Shown piece after piece: positions 5,503-6,601 of a stretch of DNA of 6,601 nucleotides. Source of the stretch: Devosia sp. (GTDB lineage Bacteria > Pseudomonadota > Alphaproteobacteria > Rhizobiales > Devosiaceae); contig JAQGKG010000409.1 in NCBI GenBank assembly GCA_028290245.1, positions 1-6,601 of the forward strand, in the 5' to 3' direction. Under the pieces are notes generated by a model. That model was not told the DNA's origin, made no database searches, and saw only the letters and a program-made list of their open reading frames with translations. Each line of letters starts with the position of its first letter. The stretch's first letter is position 1. Both the position numbers and the translations under genes were made by a program.

Positions 5503-6601
5503 ATGGCCATGGACCTCGGCTACGTTCGTTCGGAATTCGTGCCTGCCAAACCGGCCCCCGGCCGGACCGGCGGCCCGATTCTCTGGGCCCAGAAGAACCT
5601 TTTCTCGACGCCTGCCAACACGCTTTTCACGGTGATTGGCATCCTGTTTTTGCTCTGGGCAGTGCCGCCGCTTTACAACTTCATCATCGGCCACGCGGTT
5701 ATGCCGGGTGGCACGGTCGAAGAATGCCGTGCCGAAGGGGCAGGGGCCTGCTGGGCCTATATCTATGCCCGCTTCAATTTCTTTATCTACGGCTTCTATC
5801 CCATCCAGGAATACTGGCGTCCCAACGTCGTCTTCGTGATGTTGGCTGCCCTGATCATTCCGCTGCTGATGCCGACGGCGCCGTTCAAGCGCACCAACGC
5901 ACTGCTGTTTTTCGTGGTGTTCCCCATCGTCAGCTTCTACCTGCTGAGCGGCGGCGTCTTCGGCCTGCGCCGGGTGCCGACCGAACAGTGGGGCGGCCTG
6001 ATGGTCACCCTGATTATCTCGCTGGTCGGCATCATCTGCTCGATCCCGCTTGGAATTCTGCTGGCTCTCGGCCGCCAGTCAAAGCTGCCGATCATCAAGA
6101 CGCTCTGCGTAATGTTCATCGAGCTGTGGCGCGCTGTGCCACTGATCACCGTGCTGTTCATGGCCTCGATCATGCTGCCGCTGTTCATGCCTGCCGGCAT
6201 GACCGTCGACAAACTGCTGCGCGCCCTTGTCGGCGTCACCCTGTTTTCGTCGGCCTATCTGGCGGAAACTGTTCGTGGTGGCCTGCAGGCACTGCCACGT
6301 GGGCAGTTCGAGGCCGGCGCATCACTGGGCCTGGGCTACTGGAAGCGGACGTATTTCATTATCCTCCCCCAGGCGCTCAAGCATGTGATCCCGGGCATCG
6401 TCAACAACTTCATCGCCCTGTTCAAGGATACCTCGCTGGTCTCCATCGTCGGCATTTTCGATCTGCTCAACACCGTGCAGTCGGCTAGTTCCGACATCGA
6501 ATGGGCATCGCCTACCCAGGCAGTGACCGGCTACGTATTCGCCGCCTTCATGTTCTGGATATTCTGTTTCGCCATGTCCCGCTATTCGCTCTGGATGGAG
6601 C
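5503..6601 (+). CDS. aapM: General L-amino acid ABC transporter permease AapM (3' end cut off by the window)
   Basis: This is the second permease subunit of the Aap transporter, open to the window edge, with 366 codons visible. AapM of rhizobia is about 384 residues, so only a short C-terminal piece should be missing. Landmarks are the proline-rich cytoplasmic N-terminus, a first membrane helix (about 40-62), a periplasmic loop with two cysteines (C75, C83) ending in CWAYI, helices near 108-125 and 131-150, the RRVPTEQWGGLMVTLIIS entry to the core (156-173), ELWRAVPLITVLFMASIMLPLF (207-228), SSAYLAETVRGGLQALPRGQ (249-268), the ATPase-contact loop starting E270 as EAG rather than EAA and reaching P289, and FKDTSLVSIVGIFDLL (307-322). 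The ATG at 5503 lies four nt after the aapQ stop; GGAGAGG (5489-5495), overlapping the end of aapQ, is the ribosome site seven nt away. A second ATG at 5509 is a less well-spaced alternative. The ATPase gene aapP is expected next. Confidence 0.92.
   Translation, partial: MAMDLGYVRSEFVPAKPAPGRTGGPILWAQKNLFSTPANTLFTVIGILFLLWAVPPLYNFIIGHAVMPGGTVEECRAEGAGACWAYIYARFNFFIYGFYPIQEYWRPNVVFVMLAALIIPLLMPTAPFKRTNALLFFVVFPIVSFYLLSGGVFGLRRVPTEQWGGLMVTLIISLVGIICSIPLGILLALGRQSKLPIIKTLCVMFIELWRAVPLITVLFMASIMLPLFMPAGMTVDKLLRALVGVTLFSSAYLAETVRGGLQALPRGQFEAGASLGLGYWKRTYFIILPQALKHVIPGIVNNFIALFKDTSLVSIVGIFDLLNTVQSASSDIEWASPTQAVTGYVFAAFMFWIFCFAMSRYSLWME

Noticed and set aside
5724..6488. 254-codon plus-strand open frame inside aapM
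   Set aside because: It is an alternative frame of aapM, low in hydrophobic segments and rich in Arg, His and Pro, with no family resemblance. The real frame runs from 5503 through the window end and reads as AapM throughout.

Overview
The window (6,601 bp, GC-rich) looks like ordinary chromosomal sequence from an alphaproteobacterium, most likely of the order Hyphomicrobiales (Rhizobiales). The order-level call rests on three things: a mitochondrial-type NDUFS4-like complex I accessory subunit, an Aap-type general amino acid ABC transporter, and a metC gene divergent from aapJ, an arrangement I recall from rhizobia. A Devosia-like genus is possible, but the sequence alone does not settle it.

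Layout from left to right. On the minus strand, a tRNA-Pro(UGG) with encoded CCA (436-512) is followed 39 nt downstream by an NDUFS4-family subunit gene (91-396). A short intergenic gap holding a perfect 8-bp inverted repeat separates the tRNA from a plus-strand PAP2-superfamily membrane phosphatase (617-1369). This gene converges on, and overlaps by 19 bp at the 3' end, a minus-strand cystathionine beta-lyase gene metC (1351-2538). A 221-bp divergent control region with several short dyads separates metC from the plus-strand operon aapJ (2760-3776), aapQ (3963-5498) and aapM (5503 to beyond the window end). The ATPase gene aapP would be expected just outside the window.

How the genes work together. 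AapJ is the periplasmic amino acid receptor, AapQ and AapM are the two membrane permease subunits, and a strong stem-loop between aapJ and aapQ probably sets a high ratio of receptor to permease. MetC makes homocysteine (plus pyruvate and ammonia) from cystathionine, so both sides of the divergent promoter region concern amino acid supply. The tRNA/NDUFS4 pair and the PAP2 phosphatase have no evident functional link to that block.

I found no mobile element, CRISPR array, toxin-antitoxin pair or defence system, and no convincing new multi-gene system. The least ordinary signals are an AapQ about 110 residues longer than the usual family size, with what looks like four extra membrane helices in the middle, and the dyad clusters in the metC-aapJ and tRNA-PAP2 intergenic regions.
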